A stretch of DNA of 35,808 nt from Bernardetiaceae bacterium. GTDB lineage: Bacteria; Bacteroidota; Bacteroidia; Cytophagales; Bernardetiaceae. The stretch's first letter is position 1. Each line of letters opens with the position of its first letter. The DNA lies in assembly GCA_020832465.1 (NCBI GenBank), contig JAFIER010000207.1, positions 1 through 35,808 of the forward strand, given 5' to 3'. The notes under the pieces were generated by a model. That model had not been told where the DNA came from. It made no database searches and saw only the letters and a list, made by a program, of their open reading frames with translations. A program made the position numbers and the translations under genes. Shown here piece after piece: positions 25,213 through 32,863 of the stretch.

Positions 25213-25992
25213 TTAGTCTCGGTTTATGGCTATTGTACTTAGCCAGTCGAGCGTTCCTTCGGGCTGATATTCATACTGAAAAAGTCCGTCGTTGCCTACG
25301 AGTAACAGGTGTTTTCTATCTTTTCTGACAATGACATCAAAAGCATTGATATTGTTTATGGTGCGCAAAGGTGTGAAGTTTCCGCCATCAATATTAAAAA
25401 CTTTGAGTCCTACATCGCCATCACAAATAAAGAGTAAATTTTCATCGATACCTAATCCATAAGGACCAGAGAGCGGGAAGCTACCTACTTGAAATGGATT
25501 GCGCGCATCGCTAATATCTATAGCTTGCACTTCGTTTATAGCTTCAAAGTTACAATCTCTTCCACTTCTCAAAGTTACATACGCATAATTACCCTCGGCT
25601 ACGACGGGGTCGCAAGCGGTGATATGCTCGTAGTTAGAGAGAAATGTAGGATTATCTGGGCTAAACCTGATGTCGTAGATAAACATACCTGCCATAGAGC
25701 CAATAAAAAGTCTGTTTTGATAAGGAAAAATAGTTTCTATATCAAATCCTACTTGTACACTTTGTACAAAATTAGGCTGTTCGGCATTTTCTATATTAAA
25801 AACTCTTAGATTATTTCTATCTACGGTATAGAGCCTATCCGCTGCAATTGTAAATCGCGCCATTGAGCCGCCTTGCCCGCCGGGCATAGCACTTGCAGAA
25901 TCTGGATTTCCACGGAAGTCAGTGTCATGAGAGTCGCAACTCCACATGAGAAATACACAACAAATGAAGTAAAAAAACTGTGATATTTTCAT
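25213..25992 (-). CDS. LVIVD-repeat lipoprotein (propeller-like)
   Basis: 259 residues. A short signal ends at LMWSCDS, with Cys19 as the likely lipidated residue. The body has repeated units of about 40-45 residues such as ADRLYTVDRNNLRVFNIENAEQPNFV, QNRLFIGSMAGMFIYDIRFSPDNPTFL, EGNYAYVTLRSG ... AIDISDARNPFQVG and ENLLFICDGDVGLKVFNIDGGNFTPL. This is the LVIVD pattern (display, then 'is in state X', then name and value) of likely beta-propeller proteins at the Bacteroidota cell surface. Four to five repeats are visible, fewer than a full seven-blade propeller. It is 24 bp downstream of a related lipoprotein, so the two are probably co-transcribed. Function is unknown. Confidence 0.85.
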   Translation of the reverse strand: MKISQFFYFICCVFLMWSCDSHDTDFRGNPDSASAMPGGQGGSMARFTIAADRLYTVDRNNLRVFNIENAEQPNFVQSVQVGFDIETIFPYQNRLFIGSMAGMFIYDIRFSPDNPTFLSNYEHITACDPVVAEGNYAYVTLRSGRDCNFEAINEVQAIDISDARNPFQVGSFPLSGPYGLGIDENLLFICDGDVGLKVFNIDGGNFTPLRTINNINAFDVIVRKDRKHLLLVGNDGLFQYEYQPEGTLDWLSTIAINRD

Positions 25993-26016
25993 GATAATTA
26001 TAGGGTATAGGTAAGT

Positions 26017-26529
26017 TTAATCGTTTTTAGGTATCCATTCTACGATATAGCCTTTGGTGCTATCATGTTCGTAATAGAGACCATCTGGGGGGAAAAGGCG
26101 ATTGGCTTGTGGAAAAGCTTCTGCTATGCGATGTACTTCTCTGGGTTGCTCTGGGTTGGTAATATCAATGGCTACAAGGTCGACGACGTTATCGACATAA
26201 AGAATATTATTTTTGACTGCCATATCTACGCAGCCAGGTACTTCGATAAACGCCAACGGACGGGGCGAACGCGGGTTTCTGTTATCAAAAATATGCACAC
26301 CCTTGAGCTGCTCGTTGATAAACAAATAAGGATCTCTGACATAGATTTTTCCCGGTTTTTTGAGGGGCTGTGCAGGCTTTTTTTGTATAGAACTATTCAG
26401 CGCACTGCGTGTAATATACAAAGGTTCAAATTCAGTGGGTTTGCCCGGCACTACCTCTTCGCTCAGATTATAACAAGCAGTTACCCCGAGCAGAAGCAGG
26501 CAATAGGTAAGAAGTTTTAGTTTTGACAT
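26017..26529 (-). CDS. short LVIVD-type lipoprotein
   Basis: 170 residues with a lipoprotein signal LLLLGVTAC (Cys19). One or two repeat units like those of the downstream protein are visible: DPYLFINEQLKGVHIFDNRNPRSPRPLAFI and NNILYVDNVVDLVAIDITNPEQPREV. The length suggests a partial propeller that may complement the downstream partner, though physical pairing is inference. It is first in the pair and has a candidate promoter upstream at 26579-26607. The central region (about 50-80) is Pro/Lys-rich, possibly a tether. Confidence 0.82.
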   Translation of the reverse strand: MSKLKLLTYCLLLLGVTACYNLSEEVVPGKPTEFEPLYITRSALNSSIQKKPAQPLKKPGKIYVRDPYLFINEQLKGVHIFDNRNPRSPRPLAFIEVPGCVDMAVKNNILYVDNVVDLVAIDITNPEQPREVHRIAEAFPQANRLFPPDGLYYEHDSTKGYIVEWIPKND

Positions 26530-26578
26530 ACATTTGTAGTAAAGCGTTATTTAAATAAAAAATGACTAAGCAAATTAC

Positions 26579-26607
26579 CAAAAATAGCTTTTAATAATTA
26601 CTGCAAA
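26579..26607 (-). promoter_or_regulatory. candidate Bacteroidota promoter of the LVIVD pair
   Basis: On the minus strand TTTG (complement of CAAA at 26604-26607), a 17-nt spacer, then TATTTTTG (complement of CAAAAATA at 26579-26586). This fits the Bacteroidota -33 TTTG and -7 TAnnTTTG consensus at the short end of the spacing range, about 50 bp before the start codon. Confidence 0.4.
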
Positions 26608-26650
26608 GACGCTTTAATTCAATTTACTGTTGCATGCCATGAGGTAAAAA

Positions 26651-27595
26651 TTATTTGAGTTGGCTTAGATTTTTAAGAATACTTGTTATCGCTACCAAAT
26701 CTTTAAAAAAGCTTGTAATGCTATGCTGGGCAGTGAAAGCCGTGTACATATCAAATGTAAAAATATCGCGTCCAAAATCCAGCGCAATAAAGACCTGATT
26801 ACCTAAAAAAGAAAGAGATAGCGCACCCTGAGTTTCGCGTTCAAAGCGCAATATTATATCCAATAAATCAGCACTTAGCTCACGGCGGGCTTGAATAGGA
26901 TCTTCGGCATAGACTACAAACTCATCATTAAAACCCGGGAAACGTATAGTTACAAACTCACCTAAATTCGGATTATAACGCTGCATCTCCTCGCCTAAAA
27001 TGCCAAAATGCTTCGATAGCTTATTAGGCAAAATAAGAATAGGAGTTTTGAAAGATATATGAAGCGTAGCCGCACAAAAAATACCCTTAAATATGATTTC
27101 GCTACGCTGATCCTTATCCTCTCCGAAAACGTGCCTTACATCTAACTCCGAAAACTGAAAAGGAATCGTTCCTACATACCCCTGCACCATATCATCACCA
27201 CTATAATGATCGGGCTGATAAGCAAATAAACGACTCTCTTCAAAAATATCAAAAATAATAAAATCATCAGGGTCATAAGCTGTTTTAGGATTGACAAAAC
27301 TCACAATCTCGCTCACCACTAATACTTTAAAATCCGCCTCTAAGCTCTCCGTATTCTGAAAATAACGAAAACCTAAGCCCGCAAGTACGCTTATAGGTAT
27401 AAAAAGCAACCAAGACAACCAGTAAGGGATTATCTGAAAAAAAGCCATCAAAAATATAATAACCACAAAAAATAAAGCCATTGAAATAATCGCAATCTGA
27501 GCCGTAACCATAGACTTGCGTCGCTTTTCTAAGGACGCTAAGGCTTCGCTAAGCTCCTGCGATTTAAACTCCTCGAACTCTTCCAAAGTACGCAT
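26651..27595 (-). CDS. DUF3137 membrane protein
   Basis: 314 residues. Two adjacent hydrophobic helices near the N terminus (about 32-53 and 57-77) follow a charged coiled start (EEFEEFKSQELSEALASLEKRRK). The remainder matches the DUF3137 family by pattern: SRLFAYQPDHYSGDDMVQGYVG, then IPFQFSELDV, IIFKGIFCAATLHISFKTPILILPNKLSKHFG and DEFVVYAEDPIQARRELSADLLDIIL. Members are membrane proteins of unknown role in many bacteria. The soluble domain is probably cytoplasmic. It lies downstream of pyruvate kinase, separated by hairpin A6. No function can be assigned. Confidence 0.85.
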   Translation of the reverse strand: MRTLEEFEEFKSQELSEALASLEKRRKSMVTAQIAIISMALFFVVIIFLMAFFQIIPYWLSWLLFIPISVLAGLGFRYFQNTESLEADFKVLVVSEIVSFVNPKTAYDPDDFIIFDIFEESRLFAYQPDHYSGDDMVQGYVGTIPFQFSELDVRHVFGEDKDQRSEIIFKGIFCAATLHISFKTPILILPNKLSKHFGILGEEMQRYNPNLGEFVTIRFPGFNDEFVVYAEDPIQARRELSADLLDIILRFERETQGALSLSFLGNQVFIALDFGRDIFTFDMYTAFTAQHSITSFFKDLVAITSILKNLSQLK

Positions 27596-27667
27596 ATATA
27601 CATCTTGATTTGATTCAGAACAAATTTGCCTTTTTAGGTTGCCTTACTGCCCGCGCTTTCATTCCTT

Positions 27668-27700
27668 AGACATAACATTTCTTTGAGAATTATTATGTCT
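27668..27700. repeat. 33-nt hairpin module, class A variant (copy A6)
   Basis: Arms AGACATAACATTTCT and AGAATTATTATGTCT around TTG, extended outward by CCTT/AAGG. The outer pair has changed on both sides (AGACAT/ATGTCT), so the long stem is kept. Between pyruvate kinase (27726) and the DUF3137 gene. Confidence 0.8.
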
Positions 27701-27725
27701 AAGGAGCTTACTAACCAGCTCAACG

Positions 27726-29156
27726 CTAATGCTGTGTAAGTTTTAGTACATTTGTTTTGAGTTTTTTGTTAATAGGCATACTTGCCATATTGATAAAATG
27801 GTCTCCTTTTTCTAAAAAACCTTTTTCAGATAAAATCGCTTGTGTATCGGCAAAGGTGGCATCAGTAGATTCAAATTTGTTGTAATAATAAGCCCTTACG
27901 CCCCATACCAAGCTCATAATATTGAGCAGTCTGGGGTTTCCTGTAAAGACAAATATGCGCGCCCTTGGGCGATACCCCGCCAATTGAAAAGCTGTATAAC
28001 CAGATTGTGTCATGGCTATCATTGCTTTTGCATTCGTGCTCTCTGCAAGGCGGCAGGCTGTCTGTACTAAATTTTTACTTGTAAAATCAGGATCATTATC
28101 AGGAATATTGTAATAACGATTATAAATTTCATCGGCATTGATTTCTATCGAATGAATCGTACGCACCATACTTTTGATAACTTCTATGGGATACTTACCT
28201 ACGGCAGTTTCGCCACTGAGCATAAGCGTATCTGCACCGTCCATAACAGCATTGGCTACGTCGTTAGTCTCGGCGCGCGTAGGACGTGGATTTTGAATCA
28301 TAGAATCCATCATTTGAGTAGCTATAATAACTGGTTTTCCTCTAAAATTGCACTTCTTGACAATGTTTTTTTGTACAATAGGTACTTCTTCTGGTGGAAT
28401 TTCAACGCCTAAATCTCCACGAGCCACCATAATAGCATCAGAAGCATCGATAATTTCATCGATATTAGCAACAGCTTCGGGGCGTTCTATTTTAGCAATA
28501 ATGCGTGTATCTTTGCCTTCTCTATCGATAATTTTTCGCATATTTTCCATATCCTTTGCAGTGCGAACAAAAGAGAGTGCTACCCAATCCACCTCCTGCT
28601 CAAGCCCAAAAAGCAAATCTTTATGGTCTTTGGGTGTAAGCGACGCAGCTGATATATTCGTATCTGGAAGATTCATGCCTTTGCGGGATTCTAATAAACC
28701 CCCATAAATGACTTTTGTAAAGATTTTTTTATCCTCAACCTTAATCACTTCAAGCTCGAGCTTTCCGTCATCAATTAAAATGCGATTTCCAGCCACGACA
28801 TCATCGGGAAGTGCTTCATAAGTAGAACTGACTTCTTGAGCGTTGCCTACAAATACTTTATCAGTGCGAATACAAATTTCCTGACCTTCAACAAGCGGTA
28901 TTCCACCTTCTTGTACTTCTCCTATGCGAATTTTAGGACCTTGCAAATCTTGTAAAATTCCGATATTATAATCAAAAGTTTTATTGATTTCTCGGATATG
29001 CTTAATTACTTGTGCGTGTACATCATGCGAGCCATGCGAAAAATTGAGACGGAAAACATCTACACCTGCTACAATCAATTGTAGAATTTGCTCACGAGTC
29101 TGACTTGCGGGTCCGATAGTAGCTATAATTTTGGTTTTATTGAAAAAAGGGCGCAT
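27726..29156 (-). CDS. pyk: pyruvate kinase
   Basis: Catalyses the last step of glycolysis, phosphoenolpyruvate plus ADP to pyruvate plus ATP. At 476 residues it has the length of the usual bacterial enzyme without an extra C-terminal domain. Signatures in order: TKIIATIGPASQTREQI (start of the barrel), RLNFSHGSH (about 36-44), GIPLVEGQEICIRTD (B domain), VDWVALSFVRTAKDMEN, IIAKIERPEAVANIDEI (the catalytic lysine block), MVARGDLGVEIPPEEVP (metal and substrate ligands) and TRAETNDVANAVMDGADTLMLSGETAVGKYP (about 290-320). All look intact. It is followed by hairpin A6 and preceded by a long gap with hairpin A7 and a palindrome, so it is probably monocistronic. Confidence 0.98.
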   Translation of the reverse strand: MRPFFNKTKIIATIGPASQTREQILQLIVAGVDVFRLNFSHGSHDVHAQVIKHIREINKTFDYNIGILQDLQGPKIRIGEVQEGGIPLVEGQEICIRTDKVFVGNAQEVSSTYEALPDDVVAGNRILIDDGKLELEVIKVEDKKIFTKVIYGGLLESRKGMNLPDTNISAASLTPKDHKDLLFGLEQEVDWVALSFVRTAKDMENMRKIIDREGKDTRIIAKIERPEAVANIDEIIDASDAIMVARGDLGVEIPPEEVPIVQKNIVKKCNFRGKPVIIATQMMDSMIQNPRPTRAETNDVANAVMDGADTLMLSGETAVGKYPIEVIKSMVRTIHSIEINADEIYNRYYNIPDNDPDFTSKNLVQTACRLAESTNAKAMIAMTQSGYTAFQLAGYRPRARIFVFTGNPRLLNIMSLVWGVRAYYYNKFESTDATFADTQAILSEKGFLEKGDHFINMASMPINKKLKTNVLKLTQH

Positions 29157-29253
29157 TATGAATATGTATTATGATTTAATTTGATAATTAGGTAGTGTAC
29201 CACCAAATGTGCAAGGCTTCATTTCCATAGCATAAAGTATCTGACTCCTTTTT

Positions 29254-29286
29254 AGAAATCATATTTCTGACAGATATGTTATTTCT
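29254..29286. repeat. 33-nt hairpin module, class A (copy A7)
   Basis: Arms AGAAATCATATTTCT and AGATATGTTATTTCT around GAC, with two mismatches in the inner part. TTTT before and AA after extend it. Followed by GCCCA, the complement of the TGGGC that precedes the module in F2 and F3. Confidence 0.75.
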
Positions 29287-29299
29287 AAGCCCATGTTTG

Positions 29300-29331
29300 C
29301 ATAGCATCGGGTTTGCAAACCCCACGCTATG
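29300..29331. repeat. 32-bp palindrome (class G)
   Basis: CATAGCATCGGGTTTG faces CAAACCCCACGCTATG with no loop and 14 of 16 pairs; its centre GGGTTTGCAAACCC is perfect. A related half-site CATAGCGTGGAGTTTG lies at 4578. Confidence 0.7.
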
Positions 29332-29570
29332 AAAAGTATATACTGATATGATGCTTTTTTAACGCCAAATGCGTAAATTCACGTATCAAAAGTCGGCTGA
29401 CTTCACTACAAACACTTAGCTATGGAAAAAGACCAGCTTAACCACATGACAAAAATACATCTACCTATGATTTGTACCCTCAAATTGCGCAATAAATCTT
29501 TTGATTACAAATTTTAGCCTCAAAAACTTACAAGGATTCTCTTTTTGTTTGCATAAAAGTCATGCAAGAC

Positions 29571-30143
29571 CTACAATTGCGCTAAAAAATCCGCTACTTT
29601 ACGAAGCGCTTTAGCCCTATGGCTGAATTTATTTTTTTCTGCTAAGGACATTTCTGCAAAAGTAAGCACCTCGCCCTCGGGCAGAAAAATGGGGTCGTAA
29701 CCAAAGCCGTCCGTACCTCGACTTTCCTCTAAAATACGACCCTTTGCAATGCCCTCAAACTGATGCGCTTTGCCTTCCCAAAATAAAGTCATAACCGTGC
29801 GAAATTGCGCCTCCCGCAACAAGTCCGGACCTAACTCCGCAAGCAATTTTTGTATATTGGCAAGGCTATCACGGCTACCCGAATAAAAAGCTGAATCTAC
29901 ACCAGGCGCATCGCCTAAAGCAAAGACTTCTAAGCCCGTGTCATCAGAGAGGCAGTTAATTCCATAATGCTCAAAAACATAGGCAGCTTTTTCTTCTGAG
30001 TTGCCCTCGATAGTACCTCTTGTCTCGGGCAAATCAACATCGCAGCCTATATCCTGTAAGCTCACTAACGCAATAGTAGGTGGCACAACAGCCCGTATTT
30101 CTTTGATTTTATTCGGATTATTAGAAGCAAGGCAAAGTTTCAT
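29571..30143 (-). CDS. rdgB: RdgB/HAM1 family XTP/dITP diphosphatase
   Basis: Hydrolyses non-standard purine nucleotides (dITP, XTP, ITP) to the monophosphate and pyrophosphate, keeping deaminated bases out of DNA and RNA. 190 residues, normal length. The N-terminal LASNNPNKIKEI, then GNSEEKA (usually GNAxxKA), LSDDTGLEVFAL (metal-binding Asp pair), GFGYDPIFLP and the C-terminal SHRAKAL are all present. The family motif APGVYSARYAG reads APGVDSAFYSG here, so a usually aromatic residue in the substrate pocket is replaced by Asp; whether this changes activity is unclear. The Met at 30143 begins directly with MKLCLASNN, the expected start. It is divergent from the thioesterase. Confidence 0.96.
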   Translation of the reverse strand: MKLCLASNNPNKIKEIRAVVPPTIALVSLQDIGCDVDLPETRGTIEGNSEEKAAYVFEHYGINCLSDDTGLEVFALGDAPGVDSAFYSGSRDSLANIQKLLAELGPDLLREAQFRTVMTLFWEGKAHQFEGIAKGRILEESRGTDGFGYDPIFLPEGEVLTFAEMSLAEKNKFSHRAKALRKVADFLAQL

Positions 30144-30285
30144 ATTTTTGGATTTTGAGTTATTAAACTTTCTAAATTTACATACAAATTTAGAAAATTG
30201 AACGCTTAAAATCGTAAAATTGCATTTTTTTTAGCAAATTTGTAATTATACTGATTTTTCACAACCTAAAAAAAAAATTAATAGT

Positions 30286-30702
30286 ATGCAAGCAGAGTAT
30301 CATAGTACAGATATAACCGTAAGGGGTTATCATTTAGATGTATATCAACACGTAAATAATGCGCGTTATTTAGAGTTTTTAGAGGAGGCTCGTTGGGCTT
30401 ATTTTGGGGATAGCATTCATTCAGATTATTTTGCCAAGAACAAATTAGCGTTTATTGTAGTGAATATCAACATTAACTATCGCTATCCCGCTACATTGGG
30501 GCATATATTAGAAGTGCGCACTTCGCTCAAAGATATTGGCAAAAAAAGTGTAACGGTTTTGCAAGAGATTTATCTAAAAAATAGCGATACGCTTGTGGTT
30601 TCTGCCGATGTTGTTTTTGCATTGTTAGACCAGAAAGTCGGGCGTGCAGTAGCTATTAGCGATGAGCTACTCGAGGTCTTAAACTTGGAACGCACTACCT
30701 AA
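30286..30702 (+). CDS. acyl-CoA thioesterase (4HBT/YbgC-like hotdog family)
   Basis: 138 residues of single hotdog fold. The signature VRGYHLDVYQHVNNARYLEFLEEARWAYF (about 12-40) is the classic 4HBT active-site region, with Asp18 as probable catalytic acid in a D-x-x-x-HVNN arrangement; the aspartate is followed by VYQH in place of the common xxGH. Homologs release free acids from short- and medium-chain acyl-CoAs or from acyl carrier protein; the substrate here is unknown. It is convergent with the BrxA gene and separated from it by hairpin B4. Confidence 0.92.
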   Translation: MQAEYHSTDITVRGYHLDVYQHVNNARYLEFLEEARWAYFGDSIHSDYFAKNKLAFIVVNININYRYPATLGHILEVRTSLKDIGKKSVTVLQEIYLKNSDTLVVSADVVFALLDQKVGRAVAISDELLEVLNLERTT

Positions 30703-30720
30703 GCAGATTTTGCAAAGTCA

Positions 30721-30753
30721 AGAACTAACAGTTTTTTAGAAGCTGTTAGTTCT
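30721..30753. repeat. 33-nt hairpin module, class B (copy B4)
   Basis: Arms AGAACTAACAGTTTT and GAAGCTGTTAGTTCT around TTA, with outer TCA/TGA extension to 39 nt. It occupies the 66-bp convergent gap between the thioesterase and brxA and is the best candidate for a shared terminator. Confidence 0.85.
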
Positions 30754-30768
30754 TGATTTTTATTTGAT

Positions 30769-31185
30769 TTACTTACAAAACTCTTCAAAAACACCTTGCA
30801 AATGCGCAGCTATCATATCAGGTGTGCGCCCTTCGATATGATGACGCTCCACGACGTGCGCTACTTGCCCATCTTTAAAAAGTGCAATAGAAGGCGATGA
30901 AGGTGGATAAGGTAGCATAAACTCACGCGCTTTTTGTGTAGCAGCGGCATCAACACCCGCAAAAACAGTAGCTAATTTATCAGGCTTTACGCTTGAGTTT
31001 TGTACTGCCATTTTTACACCCGGACGTGCCGACCCTGCAGCGCAACCACATACAGAATTAACAACCAAAAGGACAGTGCCTTTTTCATTTAAAAGCGACT
31101 CAACAGCCTCTGGAGTCTCAATATTAGCAAAACCCGCAGATACAAGATCTGCTTTCATGGGCGCTGTTAATTGTTCTGGATACAT
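30769..31185 (-). CDS. BrxA/BrxB family bacilliredoxin
   Basis: A 138-residue thioredoxin-fold disulfide exchanger. The CGC active site lies in VNSVCGCAAGSARPGV (Cys46 and Cys48), the hallmark of the YphP/YqiW family, which in Bacillus removes bacillithiol from protein cysteines. Whether this organism makes bacillithiol is not known from the window, though many Bacteroidota do. VFAGVDAAATQKAREFMLPYPPSSPSIALFKDG (about 75-107) is the usual middle. In Bacteroidota the gene is commonly found beside suf genes, as here: it follows sufT by 58 bp on the same strand and probably shares its transcript. The start at 31185 gives MYPEQLTAPM, matching the family N terminus. Confidence 0.94.
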   Translation of the reverse strand: MYPEQLTAPMKADLVSAGFANIETPEAVESLLNEKGTVLLVVNSVCGCAAGSARPGVKMAVQNSSVKPDKLATVFAGVDAAATQKAREFMLPYPPSSPSIALFKDGQVAHVVERHHIEGRTPDMIAAHLQGVFEEFCK

Positions 31186-31243
31186 AATATATGTGTATTT
31201 TTTGTATGAATAATTGAAAAAAGAAAAAAATATGAATCAGGAT

Positions 31244-31582
31244 TTACATAAACCCTAATGTAAGCCTTGCGGCTTCGCTCATCATTTCTTGTGTATAAGG
31301 AGGGTCAAAGGTAATCTCGACCTCCGCTTCTGCGACACTTTCCAATGCAGATACTTTTTGCTTTACCTCTGTTGGAATCTCCTCTGCCGAAGGGCAATTA
31401 GGTGAGGTAAGCGTCATGAGGACATGCACATTCGCTTTATTAGGTATGATTTCACTGACATTAATTTCGTAAATCAAACCTAACTCATAAATATCAATAG
31501 GTATCTCAGGGTCGTAAATCCCTCTAATGACCTCTATAACTTGGTCGCGTACGGATTGTGATTCTTGTTGTTCTGCTGCCAT
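31244..31582 (-). CDS. sufT: SUF-associated DUF59 protein (SufT/MIP18 family)
   Basis: A small, 112-residue MIP18-like protein that helps mature iron-sulfur enzymes, thought to act in delivery of clusters. The conserved YDPEIPIDIYELGLIYEI (about 23-40) and LTSPNCPSAEEIP (Cys63, the reactive cysteine) are present, followed by the EITFDPPY motif (about 89-96). It lies between sufE and brxA on the same strand, in the usual Bacteroidota order. A 488-bp gap separates it from sufE, much longer than expected for this cluster and filled by hairpin A8 and inserted element D3. Start ATG at 31582 gives a short charged leader. Confidence 0.92.
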   Translation of the reverse strand: MAAEQQESQSVRDQVIEVIRGIYDPEIPIDIYELGLIYEINVSEIIPNKANVHVLMTLTSPNCPSAEEIPTEVKQKVSALESVAEAEVEITFDPPYTQEMMSEAARLTLGFM

Positions 31583-31694
31583 AATTTGTATTGTTATTTA
31601 GACTAATTACAATGATTTGCGTCAAGCTATAGCCTTCAACGCTTAAGTACCAACAAATAGCATTTGTTTATGTTTGGGTTTGGGTTTGAATTTT

Positions 31695-31727
31695 AGAAAT
31701 GACATTTCTCAAAGAAATGTTATTTCT
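31695..31727. repeat. 33-nt hairpin module, class A (copy A8)
   Basis: Arms AGAAATGACATTTCT and AGAAATGTTATTTCT around CAA. Flanks AATTTT and AAAATT lengthen the stem to over 20 bp. It lies in the sufE-sufT gap. Confidence 0.9.
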
Positions 31728-31800
31728 AAAATTGAAGCGTGCTCAAAACCTTATCTTGTTATGTGCCTTACACATAACAGCTTTGATTAGCTACAAAAGG

Positions 31801-31913
31801 GGGTGCGTTTTATATTGTAACATCATCTCATGCCCCCCAAAACTATTCTCCCTGTAGTTGGTGTCCGCACCAAACACTACAAACACCAACTTAGGTAATT
31901 TTGAAATGCAACC
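31801..31913 (-). mobile_element. MITE-like element D3, inverted and diverged
   Basis: Begins GGGTGCGTTTTA and ends GAAATGCAACC; on the minus strand this is a diverged copy of D1/D2, sharing the GCATTTCAAAA start and GTGTTTGGTG core. Direct repeats CTACAAAAG flank it at 31791-31799 and 31914-31922 (9 of 9). The internal TTGGTG-TCCG-CACCAA hairpin sits where D1 has GTGTTTG ... CAAACAC. Non-coding. It lies in the middle of the suf cluster. Confidence 0.65.
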
Positions 31914-32028
31914 CTACAAAAGTAAGAAAAATTAAGCGAACTAAGTGCTTATCTTAAGGCATATTCATTAAAAATCAAGAAAAAACAAGGCTAACGTAAA
32001 TTTTTTACTTTTTTCATGGAAAGCCTTA

Positions 32029-32060
32029 GCCATCATATTTTGTCAAAAAATATGATGGCC
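32029..32060. terminator. hairpin after sufE
   Basis: GCCATCATATTTT pairs with AAAATATGATGGC over a short loop. It lies 11 bp past the sufE stop on the minus strand but lacks a strong T tract, so its role as terminator is tentative. Confidence 0.5.
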
Positions 32061-32070
32061 ATGCCTAATT

Positions 32071-32514
32071 TTATACCTTTTGTGTAGCATTTTCTTGTGC
32101 TTGATAAGCAAGTGCAAACATTTTCATTTGCTTTATCATGGCGTTAAGCCCATTAGAGCGATTCATAGAAAGCAACTGCGCAAGTCCGATTTTTTCAGCA
32201 AAATAAAGTTCGCTTTTAAGCACTTCTTCGGGCGTATGCCCTGAAAGGATTCGGATAAGTAAGCTAATAAGCCCCCTTACAAGGATAGAATCAGAATCAG
32301 CACGGTAATGAATCGTATTGGATTGCTTTTCGGTAACGAGCCATACCTTAGACTGACAGCCCTTGATAATATTTTTATCAATTTTATGCACTTCTTCTAC
32401 GCCCTCGAGTTTTTTACCCAATTCTATGATGTAATTGTATTTATCGCTTTTAGATTCGAGAAATTCAAAATCTTCGATAATTTCGTCTTGAACGTTTTTT
32501 ATGCTTTGAGACAT
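32071..32514 (-). CDS. sufE: SufE family Fe-S assembly protein
   Basis: Accepts persulfide sulfur from the cysteine desulfurase SufS and passes it to the SufBCD scaffold. 147 residues, standard length. The accepting cysteine is Cys53 in IIKGCQSKVWLV, and the neighbourhood FEFLESKSDKYNYIIELGKKL (about 17-37) matches the family start. ILVRGLISLLIRILSGHTPEEVL and AEKIGLAQLLSMNRSNGLNAMI are the usual C-terminal helices. It is the first of three minus-strand genes sufE, sufT, brxA; sufB, sufC, sufD and sufS are outside the window. The upstream gap to the radical SAM gene holds several repeats. Confidence 0.95.
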   Translation of the reverse strand: MSQSIKNVQDEIIEDFEFLESKSDKYNYIIELGKKLEGVEEVHKIDKNIIKGCQSKVWLVTEKQSNTIHYRADSDSILVRGLISLLIRILSGHTPEEVLKSELYFAEKIGLAQLLSMNRSNGLNAMIKQMKMFALAYQAQENATQKV

Positions 32515-32536
32515 TGTGATAATTTTTTAGTTTTGA

Positions 32537-32631
32537 GTGATTCAGTAATTTAAGGTATTTGGTCTAAACACCAAACACGGCGAGCGCAGTGCGCTTAGTT
32601 TTATAAGATTATGCTAAAATATGAAATACAC
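32537..32631 (+). mobile_element. degenerate MITE-like element D4
   Basis: The right half (CCAAACACGGCGAGCG, then TTATGCTA and TATGAAATACAC) matches D1/D2; the left half is shortened and diverged. The internal hairpin is kept as TTTGGT-CTAAAC-ACCAAA. No direct repeats are recognisable at the ends. Confidence 0.45.
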
Positions 32632-32738
32632 CCCTCGTGATAATCTTTATTGTGCTTCATACTACGCTATACATTTGCCAGGTGTACGTCAAGTTGGCAA
32701 ATCAACTTAGATAGTTTCAGCCTTCACAGTTTTTAAAG

Positions 32739-32801
32739 CTGTAGCCCGAAGATCCAAGCTTCGGAAGTGGCTTATAACGAAGCTGGAGCTTCGTACTACA
32801 G
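32739..32801. repeat. 63-bp nested palindrome (G2)
   Basis: Outer arms CTGTAGCCCGAAG and CTTCGTACTACAG pair at 11 of 13. Inside are two smaller hairpins, CCGAAG ... CTTCGG and ACGAAGCT-GG-AGCTTCGT. The arrangement, a palindrome made of palindromes, resembles the plan of the 33-nt modules. Confidence 0.55.
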
Positions 32802-32830
32802 GCAATAAAGATATTAGATGTCAAATTTTT

Positions 32831-32863
32831 AGAAATGACATTTCTGACAGAAATGTTATTTCC
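32831..32863. repeat. 33-nt hairpin module, class A (copy A9)
   Basis: Arms AGAAATGACATTTCT and AGAAATGTTATTTCC around GAC, near the right end of element E2. Confidence 0.8.

Larger units (their letters stand above)
29157..29570. other. 414-bp gap with hairpin A7 and a perfect-centre palindrome
   Basis: Between pyk (start) and rdgB (stop), both minus. Contains hairpin A7 (29254-29286) and palindrome G (29300-29331). The remaining sequence to 29570 shows no repeat or gene that I can support. CCATAGCATAAAG at 29226 and the segment ending GATATGATG near 29355 could be worn ends of an F-like element, but the match is poor. Confidence 0.45.
31583..32070. other. gap in the suf cluster filled by repeats
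   Basis: 488 bp between sufT and sufE, both minus. Holds hairpin A8 (31695-31727), element D3 with its direct repeats (31791-31922) and a hairpin near 32029-32060. The remaining stretches show no gene. Confidence 0.55.

Noticed and set aside
28348-28707. 119-residue plus-strand frame inside pyruvate kinase
   Set aside because: Antisense shadow of a strongly conserved gene with no family features.
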